Assembly: GCF_020034665.1 (NCBI RefSeq)
Contig: NZ_JAIQDI010000002.1
Coordinates: forward strand, 496,001-560,000
Origin: Niabella beijingensis
GTDB taxonomy: Bacteria > Bacteroidota > Bacteroidia > Chitinophagales > Chitinophagaceae
DNA length: 64,000 bases
Direction of reading: 5' to 3'
Shown here: piece by piece, positions 28,510 to 37,730 of the stretch
How positions within the stretch are numbered: the first letter of the stretch is position 1
Layout of the letters: every line of letters begins with the position of its first letter
The notes under the pieces: generated by a model
The model's input: only the letters and a program-made list of their open reading frames with translations
Told to the model about the DNA's origin: nothing
The model's database searches: none
Program-made: the position numbers and the translations under genes

Positions 28510-29382
28510 TTACGCTGTTGCATCAACCGTTCTGCGGTAATCGGTGGGTGTCATTTTTTTGATCTTCTTAAACTGCCGGTTAAAATTGGCCAGGTTCTTA
28601 AAGCCGCATTCGTAGGCGATCTCCACCACATTCTTATTTTTTTCAGCGATCAGCTTGCAGGCATATCCTACTCTTACCGTATTGAGGTATTCGACAAATG
28701 TGGTCCGGTAATTCTCTTTAAAAAAATTACAGAAAGTGGTAATGGCCATATTCGACCTTGCCGCAATCTCCGGAAGCGAAATATCACTGTCGAAATTGCG
28801 CATGATATATTCGGTGATCTTTGCCGAACGGTCAGATCCGTTCCAGCATCCTTTTTGTACATATCCCGGACTGGCCAGTAATTCGTATTCCCGGGTGTTG
28901 GCCAACAGGTGAAAGATATTGAAGAGCGCGGACAACCGCTCCAGGCCGGTCATTTCCGGCATTCGCTTCATAATGATATTGATCCGGTTCCGGGTCACAC
29001 CGTGAATGACCATCCCATGGGCAGCCAGCTGGAACATTTTTTTCAGGTTCTCCATTTCCGGGATCTCCATAAATTTTTCTCCCAGGAATTTTTCCACAAA
29101 CTGGATCACGATCCCATCGGCAGGCTCTCTGGCTTCTCCCTTTACATAGGTCTCGTCGTTCAGCCATACATGCTGAAGCCCCGGTCCCATAAAAACAAGG
29201 TCATCCTTATCAAAATAGCCGATATGGTCGCCCACCATCCGCCGGCCAGTACTGCTGGTGATCAGCACCAGTTCAAATTCGGGATGGTAATGCCAGGGAC
29301 AGGGAAAGAACTGGCCGCTTTCCCTGAATACAATAAATGATTTGTCATAGTCCTGTGGCAGACGTTGTTCAATCGCTTTCAT
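28510..29382 (-). CDS. AraC-family transcriptional regulator of the catabolic locus
   Basis: This 290-residue regulator has an N-terminal cupin sensor (CPWHYHPEFELVLI and MGPGLQHVWLN, about residues 30-80). Its C-terminal domain has two helix-turn-helix motifs (SLPEIAARSNMAITTFCNFFKENY and VVEIAYECGFKNLANFNRQFKK). The sensor resembles those that bind sugars. The gene is divergent from the esterase operon, and the 140-bp gap contains a 14-bp direct repeat spaced by 30 bp, a fitting AraC operator. It probably activates the surrounding genes when the substrate or a breakdown product is present. Confidence 0.93.
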   Translation of the reverse strand: MKAIEQRLPQDYDKSFIVFRESGQFFPCPWHYHPEFELVLITSSTGRRMVGDHIGYFDKDDLVFMGPGLQHVWLNDETYVKGEAREPADGIVIQFVEKFLGEKFMEIPEMENLKKMFQLAAHGMVIHGVTRNRINIIMKRMPEMTGLERLSALFNIFHLLANTREYELLASPGYVQKGCWNGSDRSAKITEYIMRNFDSDISLPEIAARSNMAITTFCNFFKENYRTTFVEYLNTVRVGYACKLIAEKNKNVVEIAYECGFKNLANFNRQFKKIKKMTPTDYRRTVDATA

Positions 29383-29426
29383 ACTTGAAGAATTAAGGCT
29401 GATATTATTCTATTATAAATTTAAGT

Positions 29427-29470
29427 AAAATAGTACCAGTTCATTTTAATTGGTAAAAAAAAGTATCAGT
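29427..29470 (+). promoter_or_regulatory. Direct repeat, candidate AraC operator
   Basis: AAAATAGTACCAGT (29427-29440) and AAAAAAGTATCAGT (29457-29470) match at 12 of 14 positions and start exactly 30 bp apart, so they face the same side of the helix. They lie 41-84 bp before the -7 box at 29511, the usual zone for an activator. Confidence 0.6.
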
Positions 29471-29510
29471 AGTCAATCAGATAATATTATGTAATCCCTG
29501 AATGGTCCAG

Positions 29511-29518
29511 TACTTTTG
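29511..29518 (+). promoter_or_regulatory. Promoter -7 box of the esterase operon, apparently leaderless
   Basis: TACTTTTG matches TAnnTTTG and ends 4 bp before the ATG at 29523, so transcription would begin at or next to the start codon. No TTTG box is present about 20 bp upstream, as expected for an activator-dependent promoter. Confidence 0.5.
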
Positions 29519-29522
29519 ACTG

Positions 29523-30227
29523 ATGCCAGCAATACGGAAGTATTTTACGCCGGGTTCCTTTATTTTACTGCTCCTCCTGGGATACCGCGCGTATGGTCAG
29601 GGGCAAAGCTGGGATACCACCTACCGGCCGGAGATCTATCCGTTGCTCCGGGATCTTTACCGTTCTGAAAAAGCAGATACAACTGATATCGTGTTCCTGG
29701 GGAATAGTATTACCTTCTGGGGGCTGTTTAACGAGACACTGGGGGTGCCGGGCATTAAAAACAGGGGTATCCCAGGTGATATTACCAATGGAGTGCTGGA
29801 ACGTCTGGATGATATCCTGGAAGGGCGGCCTGTAAAAATTTTTATACTGATCGGTATCAATGATATTGCGCGCGGGATCCCGGACAGCATCGTGATCCGT
29901 AACCAGCAACGGATACTGGCGCGGATCCGGGAGCAGTCGCCCCGGACAAAAATTTTTCTGCAAACCCTGTTACCGACAAACAGTTCTTTCAAAAAGTTAT
30001 CCAGCCATTACAATAAAGAGGAACACATCCGTTTTGTCAATAAGGCCCTCCGCCGCCTGGCAGCGGCATCAGGTGCCACGCTGATCGATCTGTATGCGCT
30101 CTTCGATGACGGAACGGGGCAGCTGATAAAAGAGCTGAGTTTTGATGGTGTACATCTGACCAAAAAGGGTTACGACCGCTGGATACAGCTGATGAAGCAA
30201 CACCATTATCTGGACGACATAAAATGA
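29523..30227 (+). CDS. Secreted SGNH/GDSL-family esterase
   Basis: This 234-residue protein has a signal peptide (residues 1-25, ending AYG). The SGNH blocks follow: Ser in FLGNSITFWG, Gly in RGIPGDITN, Asn in IGINDIARG, and Asp/His in FDGVHLTKKGYDRW. These enzymes remove acetyl or other acyl groups from sugars. It is first in a run of five genes with gaps of 3-72 bp (esterase, Asp-box protein, aldolase, SDR, aldo/keto reductase), so an O-acetyl esterase acting on the imported glycan is likely. Confidence 0.88.
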   Translation: MPAIRKYFTPGSFILLLLLGYRAYGQGQSWDTTYRPEIYPLLRDLYRSEKADTTDIVFLGNSITFWGLFNETLGVPGIKNRGIPGDITNGVLERLDDILEGRPVKIFILIGINDIARGIPDSIVIRNQQRILARIREQSPRTKIFLQTLLPTNSSFKKLSSHYNKEEHIRFVNKALRRLAAASGATLIDLYALFDDGTGQLIKELSFDGVHLTKKGYDRWIQLMKQHHYLDDIK

Positions 30228-30254
30228 TACTATTGGATCTTAAAACAACAACAA

Positions 30255-31274
30255 ATGAAGAAATTGATTGCACTTGCCGGATTTTTATTTTCAGCGCAGC
30301 TTTGTCCGGCGCAGTTTCCTGCGGAGGTTCCCGCTTCTGCATTGCCCGGAACGGAGATATGGGACGGGGCTCCGCACAATGCGTTTACGGATCTGCTGTC
30401 CTACAAAGGATATGTATACTGTAGTTTCCGTGAAGGATCAGCACATGTTCCCGGTTCCAACGGAGTAGGCCGTATCATCCGCACCAGGGATGGAAAGAAC
30501 TGGGAATCCTTTGTACTGATTCAGAAAGAAGGCATCGATCTCAGGGATCAGAAGATATCGGTAATGCCCGATGGGCGTATGTTGTGCCTGATGGGCGGTT
30601 CTGTATATGATACCACAAAAAAGCCCTCACAGTTGCTGGGGATGTATCCGCATGTGGCCTTTATGGGACCGGATATGAAATTCACCACACCGGAAAAGGC
30701 CATATTGGAGAACAGCGGTCATAACTGGATCTGGCGGCTTACCTGGTACAAGGGAACCGGTTATGGAATCGATTATGGCAGCGGAAGAGCGGCTGTACTG
30801 GTGAAAACAACAGACGGGAAAACATTTACCCGGGTAGCCAGCCTGGATGTGGATGGAATGCCCAATGAATCCACGATCCGGTTTGATAAAAAAGGAACGA
30901 TGTACATCCTGATCCGGAGGGAACAGGATGATAAAATGGGCATACTGGCTACCGGCACAGCTCCTTTTACTTCTTTTAAATACCGGAAGCTGGATTATCG
31001 TTTGGGAGGGCCGGAATTTATTTTTACACCGGATCAGAAAAAACTGATCGTGGGAACCCGGTTGTACCTGCCCGGAGGGGCAAAAACAGGGATACTTGTT
31101 ACCGATCTTGAGGGCCGGCTGCTGAAGACACAGGTACTGGAGAGTGGCGGTGATTGCAGCTACCCGGGGATGCTGATAAAAGGGAATGAACTCTGGACCA
31201 GTTATTATTCTTCGCACACGGGAAAAACAAAGATCTATTTTGTCCGTATCCCATTGAAGGATCTTTTAAAATAA
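30255..31274 (+). CDS. Secreted Asp-box (BNR) beta-propeller protein 1
   Basis: This 339-residue exported protein (signal peptide MKKLIALAGFLFSAQLCPAQ) has degenerate Asp-box repeats such as TRDGKNWESF and TTDGKTFTRV at regular spacing, as in sialidase-like propellers. I do not see a full GH33 arginine triad or an RIP motif, so sialidase activity is not shown. It follows the esterase gene by 27 bp and could be a glycoside hydrolase or lyase for the locus substrate. Two further Asp-box proteins lie at 44723 and 55885. Confidence 0.7.
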   Translation: MKKLIALAGFLFSAQLCPAQFPAEVPASALPGTEIWDGAPHNAFTDLLSYKGYVYCSFREGSAHVPGSNGVGRIIRTRDGKNWESFVLIQKEGIDLRDQKISVMPDGRMLCLMGGSVYDTTKKPSQLLGMYPHVAFMGPDMKFTTPEKAILENSGHNWIWRLTWYKGTGYGIDYGSGRAAVLVKTTDGKTFTRVASLDVDGMPNESTIRFDKKGTMYILIRREQDDKMGILATGTAPFTSFKYRKLDYRLGGPEFIFTPDQKKLIVGTRLYLPGGAKTGILVTDLEGRLLKTQVLESGGDCSYPGMLIKGNELWTSYYSSHTGKTKIYFVRIPLKDLLK

Positions 31275-31346
31275 GCATTCAGCGGCAACCCTTATAGTTT
31301 CTAAAAACAGACCGGGATGCCGTGCGGTTTTAAACTTATAAAACAG

Positions 31347-32183
31347 ATGAAACAATATCGCCTGAATCGCCTGATGAACCCCGCCTCGGGAAAATGTTTT
31401 GATGTAGCGATCGATCATGGTTTTTTTAATGAAGCAGGATTTCTGAAAGGAATAGAACGGATGCAGGAGGCCGTTGAAACGGTGGTGGCAGCGGCACCGG
31501 ATGCCATACAGCTTACTGCCGGACAACTGCATCACCTGCAGCAGATCCCCGGGAAAGGCAAGCCGGCACTGGTGTTGCGGACAGATGTGGCCAATGTATA
31601 TGGCAGGGAACTGCCGGCAACGGCATTCAGTAAAATGATCGAAGAACCGGTATTGCAGGCGGTGCGGGCCGATGCGGTTTGTATGTGTGTAAATCTGTTC
31701 AGCATCCCCGGTGCACCGGAAGTGACGGCGCAGTGTATTGACAATATCCTGAAACTGAAAGTAGCCGCAGACCATTATGCAATGCCCATGATGGTGGAGC
31801 CGCTGGTGTTCCGCCCCAACAGTGAGGCCGGGGGATATATGGTCGATGGCGATCTGGATAAAATTGTGCCGCTGGTGCGGCAGGCAGTGGAGCTGGGTGC
31901 CGATATCATTAAAGCGGATCCCTGTGATGACCTGGAGCAATATCACAAGGTAATTGAAACAGCGGGCCGGGTACCGGTACTGGTACGCGGCGGCGGAAAG
32001 GCTGCTGATGAAACCATCCTGAAGCGCACGAGGATATTACTGGATCAGGGAATCGCAGGTATCGTATATGGCCGCAATATCATTCAGCATGCATTCCCCG
32101 ATCGCATTACCAGGGCCCTGATGGGTATGGTGCACGAAAATTATACAGTCGAAGCATGTATGGCTGTTTTAAAAAGTGCATAA
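31347..32183 (+). CDS. Class I aldolase, DhnA/LacD/DeoC superfamily
   Basis: This 278-residue TIM-barrel protein resembles bacterial class I fructose-bisphosphate/tagatose aldolases (DhnA and LacD type). FDVAIDHGF near the start and the putative Schiff-base Lys188 in GADIIKADP are seen, followed by [10 protein letters not shown], the phosphate-binding strand. It should cleave a phosphorylated sugar acid or ketose into two three-carbon units or similar. The ATG at 31347 is chosen because residues before it (from 31317) look non-homologous. It is the likely terminal step of the cytosolic route, working with the FGGY kinase at 39125. Confidence 0.8.
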   Translation: MKQYRLNRLMNPASGKCFDVAIDHGFFNEAGFLKGIERMQEAVETVVAAAPDAIQLTAGQLHHLQQIPGKGKPALVLRTDVANVYGRELPATAFSKMIEEPVLQAVRADAVCMCVNLFSIPGAPEVTAQCIDNILKLKVAADHYAMPMMVEPLVFRPNSEAGGYMVDGDLDKIVPLVRQAVELGADIIKADPCDDLEQYHKVIETAGRVPVLVRGGGKAADETILKRTRILLDQGIAGIVYGRNIIQHAFPDRITRALMGMVHENYTVEACMAVLKSA

Positions 32184-32193
32184 AATAATAAAA

Positions 32194-32982
32194 ATGGAAT
32201 TACCGGAAACTATTTTAAGCCTGAAAGGGAAAGATATCTGGGTGATCGGTGGTGCAGGATACCTGGGCCAGCCCACAGTGACCTTGCTGAGTAAGGCAGG
32301 TGCAACCGTACTTTGTTGTGACCTGAACGGGCGTGCCGCGCAGCTTGCAGCTGCCAGCGGAATGGAAGCAACCGTCACTCCTGCTGATATCAATACCGGC
32401 GAAGAAGCCGCCGTAAAAGCCTTTGTTGAAAAACAGGTGGCAGAAAGAGGAACACCTCACGGACTGGTGGATCTGTCCTTCGCATCGACCTCCAAAATAA
32501 TGGAAGACCTCACTGCAGCCGATTTCAATAATGTTAATAAAGCCATTACCAATACTTTTCTGCTGGCGCGGGCGGCAGGTACGCATATGGCAGCGCAGCA
32601 AAGGGGAAGCATTGTTCTTTTTTCCAGTATGTATGGCAATGTGGCGCCCTATCCTGCGGTATATGAAGAGCTGGGGATGAATAAGAACCCGGTTGAATAC
32701 GGAGCGGGCAAAGCGGCTATTATCCAGATGACCCGCTATCTGGCTGTGCATTGGGGAAGAAGAAATGTACGTTGTAATTGTATCTCTCCCGGTCCGTTCC
32801 CCAATCCCCGGGTGCAGGAAGCGCATCCGGAATTCATCAAACGCCTGTCGGAAAAAACGCCTATGGGCCGCGTAGGCAAAGGACATGAGATTGCAGGAAC
32901 TGTTGCTTTCTTAATTTCAGAGGCCGCCTCCTATATTACAGGGCAGAACATATTGGTGGACGGGGGGTGGACTGCCTGGTAA
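32194..32982 (+). CDS. SDR-family oxidoreductase 1
   Basis: This 262-residue short-chain dehydrogenase has the glycine motif [11 protein letters not shown], the catalytic Ser in VLFSSMYGN, the YxxxK pair in [10 protein letters not shown], and the family end INxxNILVDGG-like [12 protein letters not shown]. It probably oxidises or reduces a sugar-derived hydroxyl group. The start is taken at 32194 since an earlier ATG (32176) lies within the aldolase gene. It forms part of the tight run 29523-33870 and is paralogous to the altered SDR at 42419. Confidence 0.88.
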   Translation: MELPETILSLKGKDIWVIGGAGYLGQPTVTLLSKAGATVLCCDLNGRAAQLAAASGMEATVTPADINTGEEAAVKAFVEKQVAERGTPHGLVDLSFASTSKIMEDLTAADFNNVNKAITNTFLLARAAGTHMAAQQRGSIVLFSSMYGNVAPYPAVYEELGMNKNPVEYGAGKAAIIQMTRYLAVHWGRRNVRCNCISPGPFPNPRVQEAHPEFIKRLSEKTPMGRVGKGHEIAGTVAFLISEAASYITGQNILVDGGWTAW

Positions 32983-32985
32983 ATC

Positions 32986-33870
32986 ATGAATATCATTTCG
33001 CAGCAAAAGATCGGGTTGGGTACGGTTACCTTTGGAAGGGAAATCGATGCGGCACAATCGTTCCGGATCATGGATCATGCAACAGCTGCCGGGATCTTTT
33101 TCTTTGACACGGCGGCTGCATACGGGCAGGGTGCTTCCGAAACCATTATCGGCGATTGGCTGCAGGCGCATCCCTCCCGTGCGCAGCAGGTAACGATTGC
33201 TACAAAATTATTACCACCTTATGATGCTGCTACACTCCGGCAGCGCGTTGCCGAAAGTCTCCGGCGTCTGCAGCGGGAATCCATCGATCTGCTTTTTTTT
33301 CACAACTGGCATCCGTCTGTATTATATGTGGACACTTTAACCGCGCTGGCGGACCTGATGCAGCAGGGGACTGTTAAGGCCACTGGCGCCAGTAACTTTA
33401 ACGGAGCCCAGCTGGACCGGCTGCTCACCACGCAGGAAACCCTGCAGTTGCCTAAAATAACAGCAATACAAAACAACCATAATCTTGCAGTGTCAGATCT
33501 GGATGCACCCTTGCTTTCCGTATGCCGGAACCATCAGCTTGCAATCATTACCTATAGTCCGCTGGGTGCAGGTTTTCTTACGGGAAAACACAGCAGCTCG
33601 GTTGAAGAAGGGTCGCGTTTTAATCTCGTGCCCGGGCACCAGGCTGTTTATTTTACAGATGAAAGCAGGGCGCAGTTCCAAAAACTGTATAACGCGGCAG
33701 GCGGACAAAGATACCGGCAGATACAATGGGCGCTGGCATGGGCATTGCAGCACCCGCATACCGACCGGGTACTGGTTGGTGCCCGTACGGTGATGCACCT
33801 GGACCAGGCACTGCGGGCGGCGGCCTTTGATGATACGGTTTTTTTGCAATGGCTGAAACCATTTGAATGA
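32986..33870 (+). CDS. Aldo/keto reductase 1
   Basis: This 294-residue NADP-type oxidoreductase has the catalytic tetrad Asp41 and Tyr46 (FDTAAAYG), Lys74 (IATKL) and His106 (FHNW). It starts 3 bp after the SDR stop, so they are cotranscribed. The fold, length and GASNFN and SPLGAGFL segments fit the AKR family that includes sugar and L-fucose-type dehydrogenases. The substrate is unknown. A second reductase lies at 40484 and shares only low similarity, so they probably act on different intermediates. Confidence 0.9.
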   Translation: MNIISQQKIGLGTVTFGREIDAAQSFRIMDHATAAGIFFFDTAAAYGQGASETIIGDWLQAHPSRAQQVTIATKLLPPYDAATLRQRVAESLRRLQRESIDLLFFHNWHPSVLYVDTLTALADLMQQGTVKATGASNFNGAQLDRLLTTQETLQLPKITAIQNNHNLAVSDLDAPLLSVCRNHQLAIITYSPLGAGFLTGKHSSSVEEGSRFNLVPGHQAVYFTDESRAQFQKLYNAAGGQRYRQIQWALAWALQHPHTDRVLVGARTVMHLDQALRAAAFDDTVFLQWLKPFE

Positions 33871-33985
33871 TCTTTTCACAGGCACTATCGTTGTTATGTT
33901 GCCCGGTCTGCGGCATCAGTTAACACTCAGCCGGAAGACGGCCTCCATTGCTTTTTTATTTGCAGCAGACAGAAAATGAAAAATA

Positions 33986-33999
33986 AAAATTAGTATCAT
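33986..33999 (+). promoter_or_regulatory. AATAGTAC-like motif upstream of the aminotransferase gene
   Basis: AAAATTAGTATCAT resembles the direct-repeat unit at 29427-29470 with one extra T. Located 93 bp before the next gene's ATG, in the gap 33871-34091, which otherwise holds nothing I can identify. Confidence 0.35.
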
Positions 34000-34091
34000 G
34001 ATTCGGTAGAACCTGTGGCATCAAACCGGAATTTATGGGGCAAATTTGAAACCGGAAATATCCGGTTACCGGATCTGGAAATAACAACTTT

Positions 34092-35492
34092 ATGGAACAA
34101 TTAGATCAGCAACAATTAACAGTAAACAAAGACTGGTGGAAAGAGAGCGCTGCGGGTGTTCCGCAGCTGATTACTGAAACACCGGGGCCGCGGTCAAAAG
34201 AAATGCATACACGCGCTGCCCGCTATATGAAAGGCCTCAGCAGCCAGGTGAAACTTTTTCCTGTGTGTTTTGAAGAAGGGTATGGCGTTACGCTAACAGA
34301 TGTGGACGGGAACCGGTACCTTGATTTTTCTTCCGGTATCTATGTTACCTCACTGGGGCACTGTCATCCAAAGATATCAGAAGCAATCGCCTACTGGGCA
34401 AAAAAACTGATGAATGCACACGATTTTACCACACCCGTTAAGGAGAAGCTGCTGGAAAAAATGGCGGATGTATTACCCGGCAATTTGAATGCCATTCAGC
34501 TGTACAGCGATGGCGCCTCTGCGGTAGAAGCGGCCATCCGTGCTGCCCGTGCTATTACCGGCAAACATGAGTTTGTTTCGGGATATCGCGACTTTCATGG
34601 AAAAAGTATGGCGGCGGTAAGCTGTGCCCAGATGATACGGGGAGATGTGTTCAGTTATGGTCCCACGCGCGCGCCCGGTTTTTATATGGTGCCGCGTCCC
34701 GATCCCTATCGCCCGTTATGGACAAAACCGGACGGCACGATCGATACCGATAAATATATTGAGTTCTATGATCAGTTTATTACTGAAAGCACCGTTGGCA
34801 ATGTAGCGGCCTTCGTACTGGAACCGGCCCAGGGCTGGGCGGGTTCTATATTTCCGCCGGATGATTTTTTCCCGAAGCTAAAAGCATTTTGTGAAAAGAA
34901 GAAGATCCTTTTGTTTGATGATGAAGTGCTGGCCGGCATGGGAAGAACCGGTGAATACCTCTGTATGAACCACTGGAACGTGCAGCCGGATATCGTTACC
35001 CTGGGCAAATCTTTTGGGAACGGATTCCCTGTGACAGCGATGGTATTAAAAGAGGAGTATGGCGAAGCGCTGGAAAGTATTTCGGCTTCTTCCAGTTATG
35101 GTGGTAATCCTATGGCCTGCGCAGCAGCACTGGCATCCATTGAAGTAATAGAGGAAGAAGGATTACTGGAAAATGTACGAACAGTAGGGGCTGCCATTAT
35201 GAAGCGGCTGGAAAAAATGAAAGCAGCGCATCCGATCATTGGCGATGTGAAGGGCAAGGGGTTCCTGCTGGGAATAGAACTGGTTAAAGACAAAACAACA
35301 AAAGAGCCTTTTGCCGAAGCCGGCACGCTGGTGTATCAGAAGGCCTTTCAGCGCGGCCTGGCCTGGATACCGGCCGGGCATATCCTCAGAATGTCGCCAC
35401 CGCTTATTATGGATGAAGCCTATGCCATGAAAGGCATCGATATGATCGAAGATGCCATATATGCCGTTGAAAAACAATTTGGATACGTGTAA
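34092..35492 (+). CDS. Class III pyridoxal-phosphate aminotransferase (4-aminobutyrate-type)
   Basis: This 466-residue enzyme has the class III motifs: LDFSSGIYVTSLGHCHPK, the PLP-binding Asp277 in LFDDEVLAGMGRTGEY, and Schiff-base Lys306 in VTLGKSFGNG. It moves an amino group between an amino compound and a 2-oxo acid, PLP-dependent. Relatives include GABA, ornithine and taurine aminotransferases; the substrate here is not determined. It leads the run aminotransferase-NagA-NagB, with 11 and 19 bp gaps. A succinate-semialdehyde-type dehydrogenase lies at 43211, the usual partner of such transaminases. Confidence 0.9.
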   Translation: MEQLDQQQLTVNKDWWKESAAGVPQLITETPGPRSKEMHTRAARYMKGLSSQVKLFPVCFEEGYGVTLTDVDGNRYLDFSSGIYVTSLGHCHPKISEAIAYWAKKLMNAHDFTTPVKEKLLEKMADVLPGNLNAIQLYSDGASAVEAAIRAARAITGKHEFVSGYRDFHGKSMAAVSCAQMIRGDVFSYGPTRAPGFYMVPRPDPYRPLWTKPDGTIDTDKYIEFYDQFITESTVGNVAAFVLEPAQGWAGSIFPPDDFFPKLKAFCEKKKILLFDDEVLAGMGRTGEYLCMNHWNVQPDIVTLGKSFGNGFPVTAMVLKEEYGEALESISASSSYGGNPMACAAALASIEVIEEEGLLENVRTVGAAIMKRLEKMKAAHPIIGDVKGKGFLLGIELVKDKTTKEPFAEAGTLVYQKAFQRGLAWIPAGHILRMSPPLIMDEAYAMKGIDMIEDAIYAVEKQFGYV

Positions 35493-35503
35493 AAATATAA
35501 CAG

Positions 35504-36733
35504 ATGCAAGCCATATCCGGACTACAAACAAAAAAAACGATCTGCCTGAAGGGAAATATAATGACCGATACCGGCTTTCAGAAAGCAGTGGTACGGTTTG
35601 AAAACGGTGTAATCCTTTCGGTAGATACGCAGATGGATGGGGAACAGGAAACAGGAGCGCTGATCGATGTGGGCGACGCATTTGTTGTACCCGGTTTTAT
35701 CGACCTTCATATGCACGGGATCCATGAATACCTGATCGATAATGGTCCGGGCGATCTGCAACAGATTGCGCAGCTCATCCTTCAATATGGCATTACAAGT
35801 TTTTTACCAACGGTATGTCCCCGCAGGGAAGGAGAGGATACCGCATTTCTGAAAACACTTGCTGCGGTTCAATCTGCAGGGGCGAATATCCTGGGGTTTC
35901 ATCTTGAAGGACCGTTTATAAAGCTGACGGGCTCCCTGGTAGCGAACACGGTAGCAAAGGCAGATCCCCGGCGGGTTAAGGCATTGATTGAGGCGGCAAA
36001 ACCTTACCGTCCGGTATTCAGTATCTCTCCGGACCTCGATGATATCGCGGACATCATTCCGTTAATGGCAGCGGATAATACACCGGTGTTTATGACGCAC
36101 ACGGCGGCAAATGTAGAGCAGACAAAAGCCGCTATTGCTTTAGGGGCATCTCATGCCACCCATTTTTACGACGTGTTTCCCTGTCCGCCTGTTACGGAGC
36201 CGGGGGTACGTCCCTGCGGGATCGTTGAGGCCATCCTTGCTGATGAACAGATCAGCGTTGACTTTATACTGGACGGTGTCCATGTCGATCCGATCGCGGT
36301 AAAAATGGCATTGGCCTGCAAATCCAATGGCCCGGGATCCGTTTGTCTGATCACGGACTCCAATATAGGAGCCGGTTTGCATGCAGGCCGGTTTATTTTT
36401 GGTGAGAACGGGGAAGTGGAGATCGCTTATAAAGGAGCTCCGGTGCGTAAAACGGCCGACAATACCCTTGCAGGCAGCGGACTGACCATGGATCAGGCTG
36501 TGCGGAATGCGATGCGGTATCTTGGCATTGAATTACATCAGGCGGTTAAGATGGCCAGCAGCAATCCCGCAAAGGTATTGGGTGTGGCAGATCGAAAAGG
36601 AAAAATCACTGCAGGTTATGATGCCGATCTGGTAGTACTGGATCCGGAATACAATGTGCTGCAGTCCTGGGTTTCGGGACAACAGCGGTTTTTAAAAGAC
36701 AGTGAAGAGCTAAAGGTGAAAAGTAAAAAGTGA
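35504..36733 (+). CDS. nagA: N-acetylglucosamine-6-phosphate deacetylase-like amidohydrolase
   Basis: This 409-residue amidohydrolase has the NagA metal and catalytic residues: HMH (residues 69-71), Glu135 (FHLEGPF), His199, His220 (THFYDVFP) and Asp285 (LITDSNIG). It deacetylates an N-acetyl amino sugar phosphate in the cytosol. The usual THLxNAM segment is replaced by THFYDVFP, a subfamily difference. The C-terminal residues EELKVKSKK are encoded by the same sort of A/G-rich sequence as in intergenic repeats at 19201, as if a repeat had extended the frame. It is followed by the NagB-like gene. Confidence 0.85.
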   Translation: MQAISGLQTKKTICLKGNIMTDTGFQKAVVRFENGVILSVDTQMDGEQETGALIDVGDAFVVPGFIDLHMHGIHEYLIDNGPGDLQQIAQLILQYGITSFLPTVCPRREGEDTAFLKTLAAVQSAGANILGFHLEGPFIKLTGSLVANTVAKADPRRVKALIEAAKPYRPVFSISPDLDDIADIIPLMAADNTPVFMTHTAANVEQTKAAIALGASHATHFYDVFPCPPVTEPGVRPCGIVEAILADEQISVDFILDGVHVDPIAVKMALACKSNGPGSVCLITDSNIGAGLHAGRFIFGENGEVEIAYKGAPVRKTADNTLAGSGLTMDQAVRNAMRYLGIELHQAVKMASSNPAKVLGVADRKGKITAGYDADLVVLDPEYNVLQSWVSGQQRFLKDSEELKVKSKK

Positions 36734-36752
36734 AACGTAAAATGATATAGTT

Positions 36753-37685
36753 ATGAACGACTTTCAGTTTGAAGCATCGCAATGGGTGCCCTTTAAAGAT
36801 AAGGCGGTGATCGAAAAGGTACGGGCTATTAAAAGAGCCGATATGGAAAAACATTCCAATCCTGATTTCCGCATTCATGTTTATCCCGATGCGGATGTCG
36901 AATTTGTGTGGGTGACGGACCTGTTTACACGGATCTGGCAGGCGGCACAGCAAAATCAGAAACTGGTACTGATACTACCCAATCCCTGTCCTTCTTACCG
37001 GCATGTGGTACGACTGATCAATGCAAACAAGGTCAGCTGTAAAAATATTTATGCCTTTGCAATGGACGAATACGCGGATGAAAATGGAAGGATCGCACCA
37101 GCCGGATGGGAATACGGATTCACGCATGCAATGTTCCATTATTTTTACGATCGCATCGACCCGGCGCTGCGTCCTCCGAAGGAGCAGTTTGTGGGATTCA
37201 CAGATAAAAACATCAGTGATTACGGAAAGATGATCGAAGATCTGGGCGGGGCAGATGTGTGCTACAGCGGACCAGGATGGACGGGGCACCTTGCATTTAT
37301 AGAACCCGATGCGCCTGAGTTTGCCGGAAGTCCGGAAGATTGGAAAGAGATGAGTGCCCGTATTGTAACCCTGAGTCCTTTTACACTGGCGCAAAATTCC
37401 CTCCACGGCAGCTTTGGTAAAAGCGGTGATCTTTCCGCTGTACCGCCAAAGGCCGCCACTATCGGTCCTAAAGAAGTGATCCGGGCCAAACACCGTGTAG
37501 ATACCCACTCCATCACCGTACATGGTACTACCACCTCCTGGCAGCGACTGATGACCCGGCTTGTACTACACGGTCCGGTAACACCCCTGATCCCCGAATC
37601 CATCTTACAAACCCTCAGAACCGATGTGCTGGTATCAGAGACCGCCGCCATGGATATTGAACCCGACTGGAATAAGGGATATTAG
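36753..37685 (+). CDS. NagB-like (glucosamine-6-phosphate deaminase superfamily) protein, divergent
   Basis: This 310-residue protein keeps MDEY (Asp105, like NagB Asp72) and SGPGWTGHLAFIEP, matching NagB GNDGHIAFNEP. His179 and Glu184 correspond to the NagB ring-opening residues His143 and Glu148, but the position of Asp141 is Thr177. The 310 residues also exceed the 266 of E. coli NagB. It is therefore probably not a standard deaminase; it may isomerise or hydrolyse a different sugar phosphate. It ends the transaminase operon and sits next to the NagA-like gene, so it should use that product. Confidence 0.75.
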   Translation: MNDFQFEASQWVPFKDKAVIEKVRAIKRADMEKHSNPDFRIHVYPDADVEFVWVTDLFTRIWQAAQQNQKLVLILPNPCPSYRHVVRLINANKVSCKNIYAFAMDEYADENGRIAPAGWEYGFTHAMFHYFYDRIDPALRPPKEQFVGFTDKNISDYGKMIEDLGGADVCYSGPGWTGHLAFIEPDAPEFAGSPEDWKEMSARIVTLSPFTLAQNSLHGSFGKSGDLSAVPPKAATIGPKEVIRAKHRVDTHSITVHGTTTSWQRLMTRLVLHGPVTPLIPESILQTLRTDVLVSETAAMDIEPDWNKGY

Positions 37686-37730
37686 CAATCAGCAGTGAAA
37701 CAGGGGCTGACCCCATGCAAAAGCAGACGG

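Noticed and set aside
30226..30234. Reverse-oriented AATAGTATC between the esterase and Asp-box genes
   Set aside because: It overlaps the esterase stop codon region within an operon, so a regulatory role is doubtful.
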